DNA of 9,004 nucleotides from Streptosporangiaceae bacterium (GTDB taxonomy: Bacteria > Actinomycetota > Actinomycetes > Streptosporangiales > Streptosporangiaceae). A program made the translations under genes and the position numbers. Location: NCBI GenBank assembly GCA_030041195.1, contig JASHOI010000346.1, forward strand, positions 1-9,004, given 5' to 3'. The notes beneath the pieces were generated by a model. The model was not told where the DNA came from, did no database searches, and saw nothing but the letters and a program-made list of their open reading frames with translations. Below, piece after piece: positions 1 to 5,806 of the stretch (its first letter is position 1; every line of letters begins with the position of its first letter).

Positions 1-448
1 CGCCGGGCGACGAATCCACCGGGGTTGCGCCCGGCCGGGCCTGCGCGGGAGCACCCGGCGAGGCCGGCGGGCCGGATGGCGGGCCGGCAGCCGGAGCCGG
101 CGCACCCTGGCTCTTGTCGCGCGGGCCGATCGCCCCGTACGTGCCGTAGAGGTCGTCGGCGCCGTACTCGCCCGGCGTGCCGTAACGGCCGATGGGGTCG
201 TAACGAATTGGGCCGTAGGGGTTCGGGCCGTCGGACGGCCCGTAAGCGCTTGCCGGGTCGCTGGTCCGCCGATCGGGGCCGTTGTCGGCCGCTGACCCCG
301 GCTGCCCGGGCGTGGCGGGCGAATATACCCGCTCGGCAGCCTCGCTCGCTGCCTGCTGTGCCGCCGACCGCTGGCCGGGGGCCGAACGCTCGGCGTCGCC
401 CTGCTCTCCGGCACCGGACCGTTGCTGGTCCCGATCGTCGTTGGCCAC
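1..448 (-). CDS. Partial low-complexity Tyr/Gly/Pro-rich protein, N-terminal part
   Basis: The reading frame starts with GTG at 448 and stays open to the left edge, giving about 149 residues of an incomplete protein. An in-frame TAG lies a few codons upstream of the GTG. A purine-rich AGGGGA (454-459) sits 5 nt before it, so the start is well supported. The N-terminus is hydrophilic and rich in Gln, Ala, Glu and Arg. It is followed by a stretch with regularly spaced tyrosines (AYGPS, NPYGP, GRYGT, GEYGA, LYGTYG) and then an Ala/Pro/Gly-rich segment. Such disordered leaders often precede a membrane or secreted domain in actinobacterial proteins, but that part would lie outside the window. No family is recognised and no function is proposed. 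It is transcribed divergently from the quinone oxidoreductase gene. Confidence 0.6.
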   Translation of the reverse strand, partial: MANDDRDQQRSGAGEQGDAERSAPGQRSAAQQAASEAAERVYSPATPGQPGSAADNGPDRRTSDPASAYGPSDGPNPYGPIRYDPIGRYGTPGEYGADDLYGTYGAIGPRDKSQGAPAPAAGPPSGPPASPGAPAQARPGATPVDSSPG

Positions 449-770
449 GGTGGTCCCCTAACCGTCCATCAGGAAGTCGCATGTGCTGCCCGGCCGGGGA
501 CCTTGCCCGCGAGCCGGTAATGGGCCGAACCGGGACCCGCGACAGGAGGGGCAGGCTGCCCGCAATACCGACACCCGATGTCATCCCCTACCAAGGATGT
601 ATCCACGGCTGGACACGCTCTGAACTCGATCTTTCCACGCAGAACGGGGCATCGTCTACCATCCGGAATGCCGGGCGGGAGGCAGAGCTGGCGGCTGCTA
701 TGCGTAACGGCCCGTGTGCCAGGCTGGGGACGGCCGGGCGATCAAGCAGGATCAGCTGGGAGGAGCGCGC
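449..770. other. Divergent intergenic region with candidate operator repeats
   Basis: These 322 bases separate two divergent genes and must hold both promoters. I find no convincing coding sequence. A near-repeat, GATGTCATCC at 577-586 and GATGTATCC at 596-604, differs by one inserted base, and each copy is partly palindromic. TACCAT at 647-652 fits the actinobacterial -10 pattern TANNNT but has no recognisable -35 at the right distance. A weak 7-bp stem with one mismatch, GTATCCA/TGGACAC, covers 599-616. Nothing here identifies a specific regulator. Confidence 0.4.
758..765 (+). promoter_or_regulatory. Ribosome binding site fixing the quinone oxidoreductase start
   Basis: GGGAGGAG lies 5 nt before the ATG at 771. 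It decides for this ATG over any further-upstream in-frame start, and the family's usual N-terminus (MRAVVISEPGG) begins exactly here. Confidence 0.75.
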
Positions 771-1748
771 ATGCGTGCGGTGGTCATTTCCGAGCCGGGC
801 GGACCGGACGTCCTGCAGCTGGCCGAGGTGCCGGACCCGGTCGCCGGGCCCGGGGAGGCACTGGTGGAGATCGTGGGGGCAGGCGTCAACCGCGCCGACG
901 TGATGCAGCGGCAGGGCTTCTACCCGCCGCCGCCGGGCGCGCCGCCGTATCCCGGGCTCGAGTGCTCCGGCCGCATCGCCGCGCTTGGCGAGGGCACGGA
1001 CGGCTGGGCGGTCGGTGACGAGGTGTGCGCGCTGCTCGGCGGGGGCGGGTACGCGCAGCGGGTGGCGGTCCCGGCCGGGCAGCTGCTGCCGCTGCCCGCG
1101 GGGGTGACGCTGACCGACGCGGCCGGCCTGCCCGAGGTGGCCTGCACCGTGCACGCGAACGTGTTCAAATCCGCCCGGCTGCAGCCCGGCGAGACGCTGC
1201 TGGTGCACGGCGGCGCCAGCGGCATCGGCACGATGGCCATCCAGCTCGGCCGCGAGCACGGCGCGCGGGTGGCGTGCACCGCTGGCACGCCGGACAAGCT
1301 GGACCGCTGCCGGGCGCTCGGCGCCGACCTGGCTGTGAACTACCACGCCGAGGACTTCGTGGAAGCCGTCCGCGACTTCACCGGCGGCAGCGGCGCCGAC
1401 GTGATCCTCGACATCGTTGGGGCCGCTTACCTGGCAAAGAACCTCGCCGCGCTGGCCACCGGCGGCCGCCTGGTGGTGATCGGGATGCAGGGCGGCAGCC
1501 GGGCCGAACTCGACCTCGGCCTGCTGCTGATGAAGCGGGCCAGCGTGTACGCGTCGTCGCTGCGGGCCCGGCCCGCCGCGGAGAAGGCGGCGGTCGTGGC
1601 CGCGGTTCGCGAGCAGGTCTGGCCGCTCGTGGCCGCCGGCCGGGTACACCCGGTCATCGACCGCGTGCTGCCGCTGGCGGAGGCGCCGGAGGCACACCGG
1701 CTGATCGAGAGCGGATCGCATGTCGGCAAGATCCTGCTCGCGGCCTGA
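771..1748 (+). CDS. NAD(P)H quinone oxidoreductase, PIG3/zeta-crystallin type (medium-chain dehydrogenase/reductase)
   Basis: This 325-residue protein is a full-length, zinc-independent medium-chain reductase of the quinone oxidoreductase family, closest in pattern to the p53-inducible PIG3 type. Such enzymes use NADPH to reduce quinones or other electrophilic carbonyls in the cytoplasm. The N-terminal GroES-like domain (about 1-125) carries GAGVNRADVMQRQG (37-50) followed by the proline-rich YPPPPGAPPYPGLECSG (51-67). The Rossmann domain has the dinucleotide-binding signature HGGASGIGTMAIQLG (146-160). The conserved GGRLVVIGMQGG (231-242) follows, and the C-terminus ends with the usual HVGKILL. 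The structural zinc-site cysteines of alcohol dehydrogenases are absent, as expected. Bpa follows 54 nt downstream on the same strand, so the two could be co-transcribed; a 5-bp GCCCC/GGGGC hairpin (1759-1775) lies between them. The physiological substrate cannot be read from sequence. Confidence 0.93.
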   Translation: MRAVVISEPGGPDVLQLAEVPDPVAGPGEALVEIVGAGVNRADVMQRQGFYPPPPGAPPYPGLECSGRIAALGEGTDGWAVGDEVCALLGGGGYAQRVAVPAGQLLPLPAGVTLTDAAGLPEVACTVHANVFKSARLQPGETLLVHGGASGIGTMAIQLGREHGARVACTAGTPDKLDRCRALGADLAVNYHAEDFVEAVRDFTGGSGADVILDIVGAAYLAKNLAALATGGRLVVIGMQGGSRAELDLGLLLMKRASVYASSLRARPAAEKAAVVAAVREQVWPLVAAGRVHPVIDRVLPLAEAPEAHRLIESGSHVGKILLAA

Positions 1749-1802
1749 GCTGCGGCCGGCCCCTGCGTGCGGGGCGGGCGGCGGCTCGGACAGACTAGGC
1801 AC

Positions 1803-2357
1803 ATGAGCGACCAGACGAACCCCGAGCCGGAGCGCGCCAGGGTGGTTGTGGTTGGCCCGGATGGCGTCGCCATGGAGACCGACGCCGCTGAGGCCAGCGA
1901 GCGGCCGGTGACCGAGATGGTCGAGCAGCCCGCCAAGGTGATGCGAGTCGGCAGCATGATCAGGCAGCTGCTGGAAGAGGTCAGGGCGGCGCCGCTGGAC
2001 GAGAAGAGCCGGGCCAGGCTCAAAGCGATCCACCAGAGTTCGATCAAGGAACTCGAGGATGGCCTCGCGCCCGAGCTCGTCGAGGAACTGGAGCGGCTCT
2101 CGCTGCCGTTCGCCGAGGATGAGGTGCCGAGCGAGGCCGAGCTGCGGGTGGCGCAGGCGCAGCTCGTCGGCTGGCTCGAGGGCTTGTTCCACGGGATCCA
2201 GACCACGTTGTTCGCGCAGCAGATGGCCGCGCGGGCGCAGCTCGAGCAGATGCGGCGGGCGCTGCCGCCGGGCGTGGTGCCCATGCCAGGTCAGATGCCG
2301 GGCGCAGCGGGCGACGACTCCCAGCAACAGCAGCGCGGCTCCGGGCCTTATCTATAA
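1803..2357 (+). CDS. bpa: Bacterial proteasome activator Bpa/PafE (DUF2587 family)
   Basis: This 184-residue protein matches Bpa (PafE, Rv3780 in M. tuberculosis). That protein forms a ring capping the 20S proteasome and opens its gate without ATP, so that unfolded proteins and certain substrates are degraded independently of pupylation. The conserved core starts at VEQPAKVMR (40-48) and runs through LLEEVRAAPLDE (56-67), IKELEDGLAPEL (81-92), LPFAEDEVPS (101-110) and QLVGWLEGLFHGIQ (120-133) to FAQQMAARAQLEQM (137-150). These are the helices of the oligomerising bundle. A disordered Gly/Gln-rich tail (about 157-180) leads to the last residues GPYL. In the mycobacterial protein the tail ends GQYL, which inserts into pockets of the proteasome alpha ring, so the Gln-to-Pro change is notable. 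There is no clear Shine-Dalgarno sequence before the ATG. CAGACT at 1791-1796 resembles a -10 box placed for leaderless transcription, but this is tentative. Confidence 0.95.
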   Translation: MSDQTNPEPERARVVVVGPDGVAMETDAAEASERPVTEMVEQPAKVMRVGSMIRQLLEEVRAAPLDEKSRARLKAIHQSSIKELEDGLAPELVEELERLSLPFAEDEVPSEAELRVAQAQLVGWLEGLFHGIQTTLFAQQMAARAQLEQMRRALPPGVVPMPGQMPGAAGDDSQQQQRGSGPYL

Positions 2358-3116
2358 GCCCGCTGACGGGCTTTCGCCGCGGCCGGCCGCCGGGCGGCGC
2401 AACGCGGGCCACCGGGCGGCCAGCGCGCGCCCCACGTCAACGAACTGGCGGGCCCGGTGCATCTGGGACCGCCAGTCGCCGCCGGTCGCGCGGTGCGCCA
2501 GCGGGACCTCGACCTCCGTGATCCGCATGCCCTGGCGGAGCAGGTCGATCGTCAGCCCGGTCTCGACGCCGAACCCGGGCGCGAGCGGGCGCGCCGCCTC
2601 GAACGCGGCGCGGGTCAGGCAGCGCTGCCCATTCAGCGGCTGGGCGGGCCGCCATCCGGTCGCGCGCATGATCCCGGACCCGGACAGGCCGACCACGAAG
2701 CCATGGCCACCCTGCTTCACCCTGGTGCTGAACACCGCGATCGTCATGTCCGCCTGGCCGGCCCGCACCGGCTCGGCCAGCGGAGCCGCCTCGGCAGCGG
2801 TCTCCGCCAGGTCTCCGTCCAGGAACAGGAGGTAGCGCGAGTGGTCGCGGCCGTCATTGGCAGTCGCTTCGAGCAGCCGGACCGCCTCGGCTCCGGTCTC
2901 CAGCGCGGCGGCCTTGCCCCGGTTTCGGGCGTGCCGCACCACCGACGCGCCGGCGTCCTGGGCGGCTGCCGCGGTGCCGTCGGTCGACCCGTCGTCCACC
3001 ACGATCACGATGTCGACCCCTGGCAGGCCGGCCGCTGCCCGCACGGTCGCGGCGATGCGGTCGGACTCGTTCCTGGCCGGGATGACGACGGCGAGGTCGC
3101 CGCTCGTCGGAACCAT
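2352..3116 (-). CDS. Glycosyltransferase family 2 (GT-A fold, nucleotide-sugar transferase)
   Basis: This 254-residue soluble protein is a family 2 glycosyltransferase. LAVVIPARNESDRI (8-21) is the first Rossmann strand and nucleotide-binding turn, VVDDGSTDGT (39-48) the UDP/GDP-sugar loop, HARNRGKAAAL (62-72) the conserved glycine-lysine segment, and LFLDGDL (97-103) contains the metal-binding DxD as D100-G-D102. A later block, LNGQRCLTRAAF (161-172) and GFGVETGLTIDLL (181-193), resembles polyprenyl-phosphate sugar synthases and related enzymes. There is no membrane segment, unlike some dolichyl-phosphate mannose synthases. The ATG at 3116 has AGGA 8 nt upstream. Its TAG stop overlaps the bpa stop by 6 nt in convergent orientation. 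The STAS gene ends 37 nt upstream on the same strand, so the two may form one transcript. The donor sugar and acceptor cannot be assigned. Glucosyl-3-phosphoglycerate synthase was considered but is not well supported. Confidence 0.88.
   Translation of the reverse strand: MVPTSGDLAVVIPARNESDRIAATVRAAAGLPGVDIVIVVDDGSTDGTAAAAQDAGASVVRHARNRGKAAALETGAEAVRLLEATANDGRDHSRYLLFLDGDLAETAAEAAPLAEPVRAGQADMTIAVFSTRVKQGGHGFVVGLSGSGIMRATGWRPAQPLNGQRCLTRAAFEAARPLAPGFGVETGLTIDLLRQGMRITEVEVPLAHRATGGDWRSQMHRARQFVDVGRALAARWPALRRPAAGRGESPSAGL
2356..2374 (+). terminator. Hairpin terminator candidate at the end of bpa
   Basis: AAGCCCG-CTGA-CGGGCTT forms a perfect 7-bp stem with a tetraloop (2356-2373) followed by one more T. 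It begins inside the TAA stop of bpa and lies within the last codons of the convergent glycosyltransferase gene. It has the shape of an intrinsic terminator for the plus strand, with only a TTT remnant of a U-tract. Confidence 0.5.
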
Positions 3117-3153
3117 GGGCGCGATCCTAGCGGGCCAGCGGGGTTGCGGGCGG

Positions 3154-3492
3154 CTACTGCCCGGCCACCGCCGCCGGGTCGTCGAGCACGGTGAACACGG
3201 TCTCCAGGCCGGTCACCTGCAGGATCTTTCTGATCGCCGGGCGCGGAGCGGCAAGCTCGAGGTCACCGCCGAGCTCGCGCGCCTTCCGGTGCGCCGCGAG
3301 CAGCACATTCATTCCGGTCGAGTCGCAGAACTCAACCCCCGACATGTCGACGACGACCTGCACCGGGTTGTCTCCGGACAGGACGGAGACCAGCTCCCCG
3401 TGCAGCCGGGGTGCGGTGTAAAGATCGATCTCGCCGCCCAGCGACATGACGGTGCGACTGCCCTGTGACCTAGTCGAGACCTTTAGCTCCAC
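3154..3492 (-). CDS. Anti-sigma factor antagonist, STAS domain (BldG/RsbV/SpoIIAA type)
   Basis: This is a single STAS domain of 112 residues, very like BldG of Streptomyces in length and pattern. Such proteins bind an anti-sigma kinase when unphosphorylated and so release a sigma factor; phosphorylation of a conserved serine switches them off. VELKVSTR (1-8) matches the family N-terminus, GGEIDLYTAPRL (19-30) the first helix, and VVVDMSGVEFCDSTGMNVL (46-64) contains the phosphorylation motif with Ser58 in DSTG. LQVTGLETVF (91-100) closes the domain. I chose GTG at 3492 because AAGGTG stands 6 nt before it and the family starts there; GTG at 3501 is the nearest alternative, and longer versions would add a non-conserved Pro/Arg-rich leader. 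The frame runs towards the glycosyltransferase gene 37 nt downstream. A possible kinase partner lies at 5807-6274. Confidence 0.92.
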   Translation of the reverse strand: MELKVSTRSQGSRTVMSLGGEIDLYTAPRLHGELVSVLSGDNPVQVVVDMSGVEFCDSTGMNVLLAAHRKARELGGDLELAAPRPAIRKILQVTGLETVFTVLDDPAAVAGQ

Positions 3493-3629
3493 GTGCGGCA
3501 CCTTACCGGTCCAGGGCGCCGCCGGCCAGATGGGAACGGTGCCGCAGATGTCCAACTCGCTTTTCGGCGCTGCCGATGTGCGCCAAGCTTGATGTTTACA
3601 TTCCACGCAGGGGAGCGGGGGCCGCTCGG
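3493..3629. promoter_or_regulatory. Divergent promoter region between the STAS gene and the CxxC protein gene
   Basis: These 137 bases separate divergent genes and contain an AT-rich island at 3585-3603, unusual for this window. TACATT at 3597-3602 fits a TANNNT -10 box for the plus-strand gene and would start transcription about 20 nt before the ATG at 3630, but no good -35 precedes it. AAGGTG of the STAS ribosome binding site is at 3499-3504 (minus strand). Confidence 0.35.
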
Positions 3630-4094
3630 ATGCACTCTCAGCCAGGTCAGCCTCGCCGGGGCGGGGGCAGGCGGGTCGCTGCCGGGTCGCCCGGGTCGCC
3701 CGGGCCGGCGCCGCAGGCCCCGGTGCCCGACGGGCGTGCCGATACGCTGCGGCAGTACCTGGAAGCGCTGCGGCTGCGCGCGCAGGCCGCCGCATCCTGG
3801 CTCAAGTCCAGCAATCACTACATGGAGCTGCTCAACCGCGAGGGTTTCGTCCCGGTCACGGCCCGGTTCACCGCCGAGGACCTGGCGTTCCTGGCGGATG
3901 CGCGCGAGGAGCTGCTGAGATTCGCCGAACTCGGGCTGCGCCTCGCCGAGCTGCATCAGCCGCAGGAAGTCAGCGCGATCACCAGCGATCCGGCCGGCCA
4001 GTTCCACCGGTGCGGAAGCTGCATGTGGCGATGGCCCTGCCCGACGTTCCGGATCCTGGACGAGGTGCTGTCCCGGGGGCTCGAGGCAACCTAG
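3630..4094 (+). CDS. Uncharacterised actinobacterial protein with C-terminal CxxC-WPCP motif
   Basis: This frame encodes 154 residues if it starts at ATG 3630. The first 40 or so are Gly/Pro/Arg-rich, non-conserved-looking sequence, and the ordered part begins at RADTLRQYLEALRLRAQAA. The core is predicted helical: an N-terminal helix, then LKSSNHYMELLNREGF, then FTAEDLAFLADAREELLRF and a third helix ending LAELHQP. The C-terminus holds FHRCGSCMWRWPCPTFRIL, with three cysteines as CxxC-x4-C in a Trp/Pro context. Similar short tails occur in many actinobacterial proteins of unknown function, and the cysteines could bind a metal, which is inference. Alternative starts are ATG 3576 and GTG 3722; none has a strong ribosome binding site. 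A UUCG hairpin follows the stop directly. I do not recognise a named family. Confidence 0.7.
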   Translation: MHSQPGQPRRGGGRRVAAGSPGSPGPAPQAPVPDGRADTLRQYLEALRLRAQAAASWLKSSNHYMELLNREGFVPVTARFTAEDLAFLADAREELLRFAELGLRLAELHQPQEVSAITSDPAGQFHRCGSCMWRWPCPTFRILDEVLSRGLEAT

Positions 4095-4095
4095 C

Positions 4096-4113
4096 GGCCG
4101 GCTTCGGCCGGCT
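4096..4113 (+). terminator. UUCG-tetraloop hairpin terminator candidate
   Basis: GCCGGC-TTCG-GCCGGC (4097-4112) forms a perfect 6-bp stem closed by C-G over a UUCG loop, an exceptionally stable RNA tetraloop. A G-U pair can extend it to 4096 and 4113. It starts 2 nt after the TAG at 4092-4094. No U-tract follows, as is common in actinobacteria. Confidence 0.55.
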
Positions 4114-4163
4114 CAGCCCGGCGTAACCAGACCCGCGGGCATGCCGCCGCCGCGAATTAGCCG

Positions 4164-4169
4164 TACCTT
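4164..4169 (+). promoter_or_regulatory. Candidate -10 box for leaderless transcription of the small membrane protein
   Basis: TACCTT matches TANNNT and ends 6 nt before the ATG at 4176, the usual distance from -10 to the transcription start. No TTGAC-like -35 is seen 16-18 nt upstream, so the assignment rests on spacing alone. Confidence 0.3.
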
Positions 4170-4175
4170 GGAGTC

Positions 4176-4358
4176 ATGGGAAGAATTCTCCTGGGCATCC
4201 TGGGCCTGGTGGTCGCGTTCATCGTGATCATGTTCGTGCTCGCCATCGTCCACATGCTCTTCATCTACGCGTTCTTCATCGCGCTGATCGCGGTGGCGGC
4301 CTTCGCCATGTTCAAGGTGGGCCGCTGGTCGGGCCGGCGGCGTAACCGCGAGTTCTAG
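4176..4358 (+). CDS. Small membrane protein with two transmembrane segments (60 aa)
   Basis: This 60-residue peptide is almost wholly hydrophobic. ILLGILGLVVAFIVIMFVLAI (4-24) and a second segment around MLFIYAFFIALIAVAAFAMF (27-46) form one hairpin or one long hydrophobic stretch interrupted by His26. The tail KVGRWSGRRRNREF is strongly basic and by the positive-inside rule should be cytoplasmic. The coding region is real by its composition: T-rich second positions, long hydrophobic run and basic tail are unlikely by chance in such GC-rich DNA. TACCTT at 4164-4169 is a TANNNT -10 candidate whose start point would fall at or next to the A of the ATG, suggesting a leaderless message; the only Shine-Dalgarno-like GGAG is too close (2 nt). 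The stop overlaps that of the arginine deiminase gene through a shared CTAG. No family is recognised. Confidence 0.75.
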   Translation: MGRILLGILGLVVAFIVIMFVLAIVHMLFIYAFFIALIAVAAFAMFKVGRWSGRRRNREF

Positions 4359-5674
4359 CCGGCCGGCGTCAGCCGCGCGAGCGGCGGCCTGACCCGCCGG
4401 TGCGGCTGGGTCACTGGCTCGTGCGGCATGAACACGCCCGGTCGGGCGAACTGGACGGCGGGCATGCCCGCGTCCGGTGACGCCGCCGGGTCCCTCGCCA
4501 CCGCGCATGCCATGCACCGGGGGCCACCGCGGCCGCTGCCAAGCTCGCTGGCCGGTACCTGGATCACCTCAACGCCCGCCGCCTCAAGCCTGTTATTGGT
4601 CTCAACGTTTCGCTCGTGGCTGACTACCACCCTGCGGTCGATCGCCAGTGCGTTGCCGCCGTCGTCCCATTGCTGCCGCGGTGCCGTCAGCGGATCCAGC
4701 CCGGTCTCGATGACGTTGAGCCGGTCGATTCCCATGGCCTGCGCCGCTGCCTCAAGGAACGGCTGCGGCCGCGAGACGCGCATGCCGTCCGGGCTGGGCG
4801 TGACGGTGTGCGCGGTCAGCGTGAACGCGTGCCGGGGACACATGATCACGGTGTCCACATCGACCATCGTGCAGAGGGTGTCCAGGTGCACGCCCGGGCC
4901 GAGCCGCTCCAGCGGTACCGCCAGCACCGTGTGCGCGAGCCCGGCGTCGAATACCCGCCGCGCGAGACGCTCCGCGCCGGCCGCCGTGGTCCGCCCACCG
5001 ACGCCGACCGCGACCACGCTCGGTGCGAGCAGCACCACATCCCCGCCGGTCACCTGCTCTAGTTCCGGACCGTACAGGCACTTGGTGCCGGCGAACCTAG
5101 GATGGTGCGCGTAGATCACGCCGATGAGCTCGGACTCGCGGTGCCGGCCGGCGGCGGACAGGCTGGCGACCACGACCCGGTCGCCGATCCAGACGCTCGA
5201 GTCGCGGCTGAAAGCCAGGTTCGGCAGCGGATCGATGATGAAGTCGTGCCGGTCAAGCAGTTCGAAGACCACGCCACGGCCGATCGTCAGCTCGTCCGGG
5301 GTCAGGCCGGCGATCAGGACCTGGGCCAGCGCCTCCGGGTCCAGCCGGTCGAGGTGGTCACGGACCTGCGCCCTGAGCTCATCGCCCAGTGCGGCGCTGG
5401 CGATCACCGAGGCGATCGCCTCGTCCCTGGCAGGCTGGTACTCGAGCGCATCCTGCAGCAGTTCCGTCACGTAGAGGACCTCGACACCGCGGTCGCGCAG
5501 CACGCTGGCCAGCGTGTCGTGTTCCTGCTGGGCGCGGCCCGCAAAGGGCAGCGTGCTGAAAAGCAGCCGGCCCGCGCTGCGCGGGGTGATCCTGCGAAGC
5601 TCCAGGCCTGGCCGATGGACCAGCACAGTCCGAAGCCGGCCAACCTCGCTGTCGGTGCCGTGCGTATGGCCCAC
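4355..5674 (-). CDS. arcA: Arginine deiminase-family protein with altered EGGD motif and C-terminal extension
   Basis: The family hydrolyses L-arginine to citrulline and ammonia. This 439-residue protein aligns along its whole length: SEVGRLRTVLVHRPG (9-23), PNLAFSRDSSVWIG (151-164) with Asp158, HLDTLCTMVD (263-272) with His263 and Asp265, and GSGRGGPRCMAC (379-390) with the nucleophile Cys387. The usual EGGD motif instead reads TGGD, with Thr209 (codon 5048-5050) replacing the glutamate that is catalytic in characterised enzymes. GERTT is GGRTT (226-230) and DDGNN is DDGGN (337-341). Activity is therefore uncertain. The family normally ends just after the ARDP at 393-396, while this one continues about 42 residues, Pro/Arg-rich, to the stop shared with the small membrane protein gene. 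I chose GTG 5674 (G-rich tract 5677-5684 upstream) because homologues start there; ATG 5776 would add 34 non-conserved residues. No ornithine carbamoyltransferase or carbamate kinase gene is adjacent. Confidence 0.9.
   Translation of the reverse strand: MGHTHGTDSEVGRLRTVLVHRPGLELRRITPRSAGRLLFSTLPFAGRAQQEHDTLASVLRDRGVEVLYVTELLQDALEYQPARDEAIASVIASAALGDELRAQVRDHLDRLDPEALAQVLIAGLTPDELTIGRGVVFELLDRHDFIIDPLPNLAFSRDSSVWIGDRVVVASLSAAGRHRESELIGVIYAHHPRFAGTKCLYGPELEQVTGGDVVLLAPSVVAVGVGGRTTAAGAERLARRVFDAGLAHTVLAVPLERLGPGVHLDTLCTMVDVDTVIMCPRHAFTLTAHTVTPSPDGMRVSRPQPFLEAAAQAMGIDRLNVIETGLDPLTAPRQQWDDGGNALAIDRRVVVSHERNVETNNRLEAAGVEVIQVPASELGSGRGGPRCMACAVARDPAASPDAGMPAVQFARPGVFMPHEPVTQPHRRVRPPLARLTPAG
4363..4400 (+). 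terminator. Long bulged hairpin after the small membrane protein, inside the arcA 3' end
   Basis: The arms are CCGGCG (4363-4368) with CGCCGG (4395-4400), TCAG (4369-4372) with CTGA (4389-4392), and CCGC (4373-4376) with GCGG (4381-4384) over a GCGA loop of the stable GNRA class. Bulges of 4 and 2 nt lie on the 3' arm. It starts 4 nt after the TAG at 4356-4358 and is placed to terminate the plus-strand transcript. It lies in the codons of the arginine deiminase C-terminal extension. Confidence 0.45.
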
Positions 5675-5749
5675 GATTCCCCCCGCTGTGCTGCCGCGCG
5701 CCCCTTCGCGCGCCCGCAGAACGCACCCGGCGCCCGCGGCTGTGCCCCC

Positions 5750-5786
5750 CGGCGCCCCAGGAAGGAGTATCACCATTCCGGCGCCG
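5750..5786 (-). terminator. Hairpin between the RsbW-like gene and arcA
   Basis: On the minus strand CGGCGCC followed by GGAA pairs with TTCC, then after a 3-nt bulge with GGCGCCG, giving 11 bp around a 12-nt loop. It begins about 20 nt after the TAA of the RsbW-like gene (5807-5809). It could terminate that gene or be part of the arcA leader. It covers the alternative arcA ATG at 5776, which favours the shorter arcA start. TAACGT at 5809-5814 (minus strand) is a -10 candidate for arcA without a clear -35. Confidence 0.4.
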
Positions 5787-5806
5787 ATTACGCATGCGCG
5801 GTGCTT

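Noticed and set aside
588..2327. Long open frame on the minus strand opposite the quinone reductase and bpa
   Set aside because: It is antisense to two genes with strong family matches, its protein is His/Arg/Gln-rich without any family pattern, and such shadows are common at this GC content.
2352..3116. Glucosyl-3-phosphoglycerate synthase assignment for the GT2 gene
   Set aside because: The GT2 core is clear, but the protein is shorter and I cannot see distinguishing GpgS motifs, so a general call is safer.
4355..5806. Complete arginine deiminase pathway operon
   Set aside because: Only the deiminase-like gene is present; no ornithine carbamoyltransferase, carbamate kinase or antiporter gene is adjacent.
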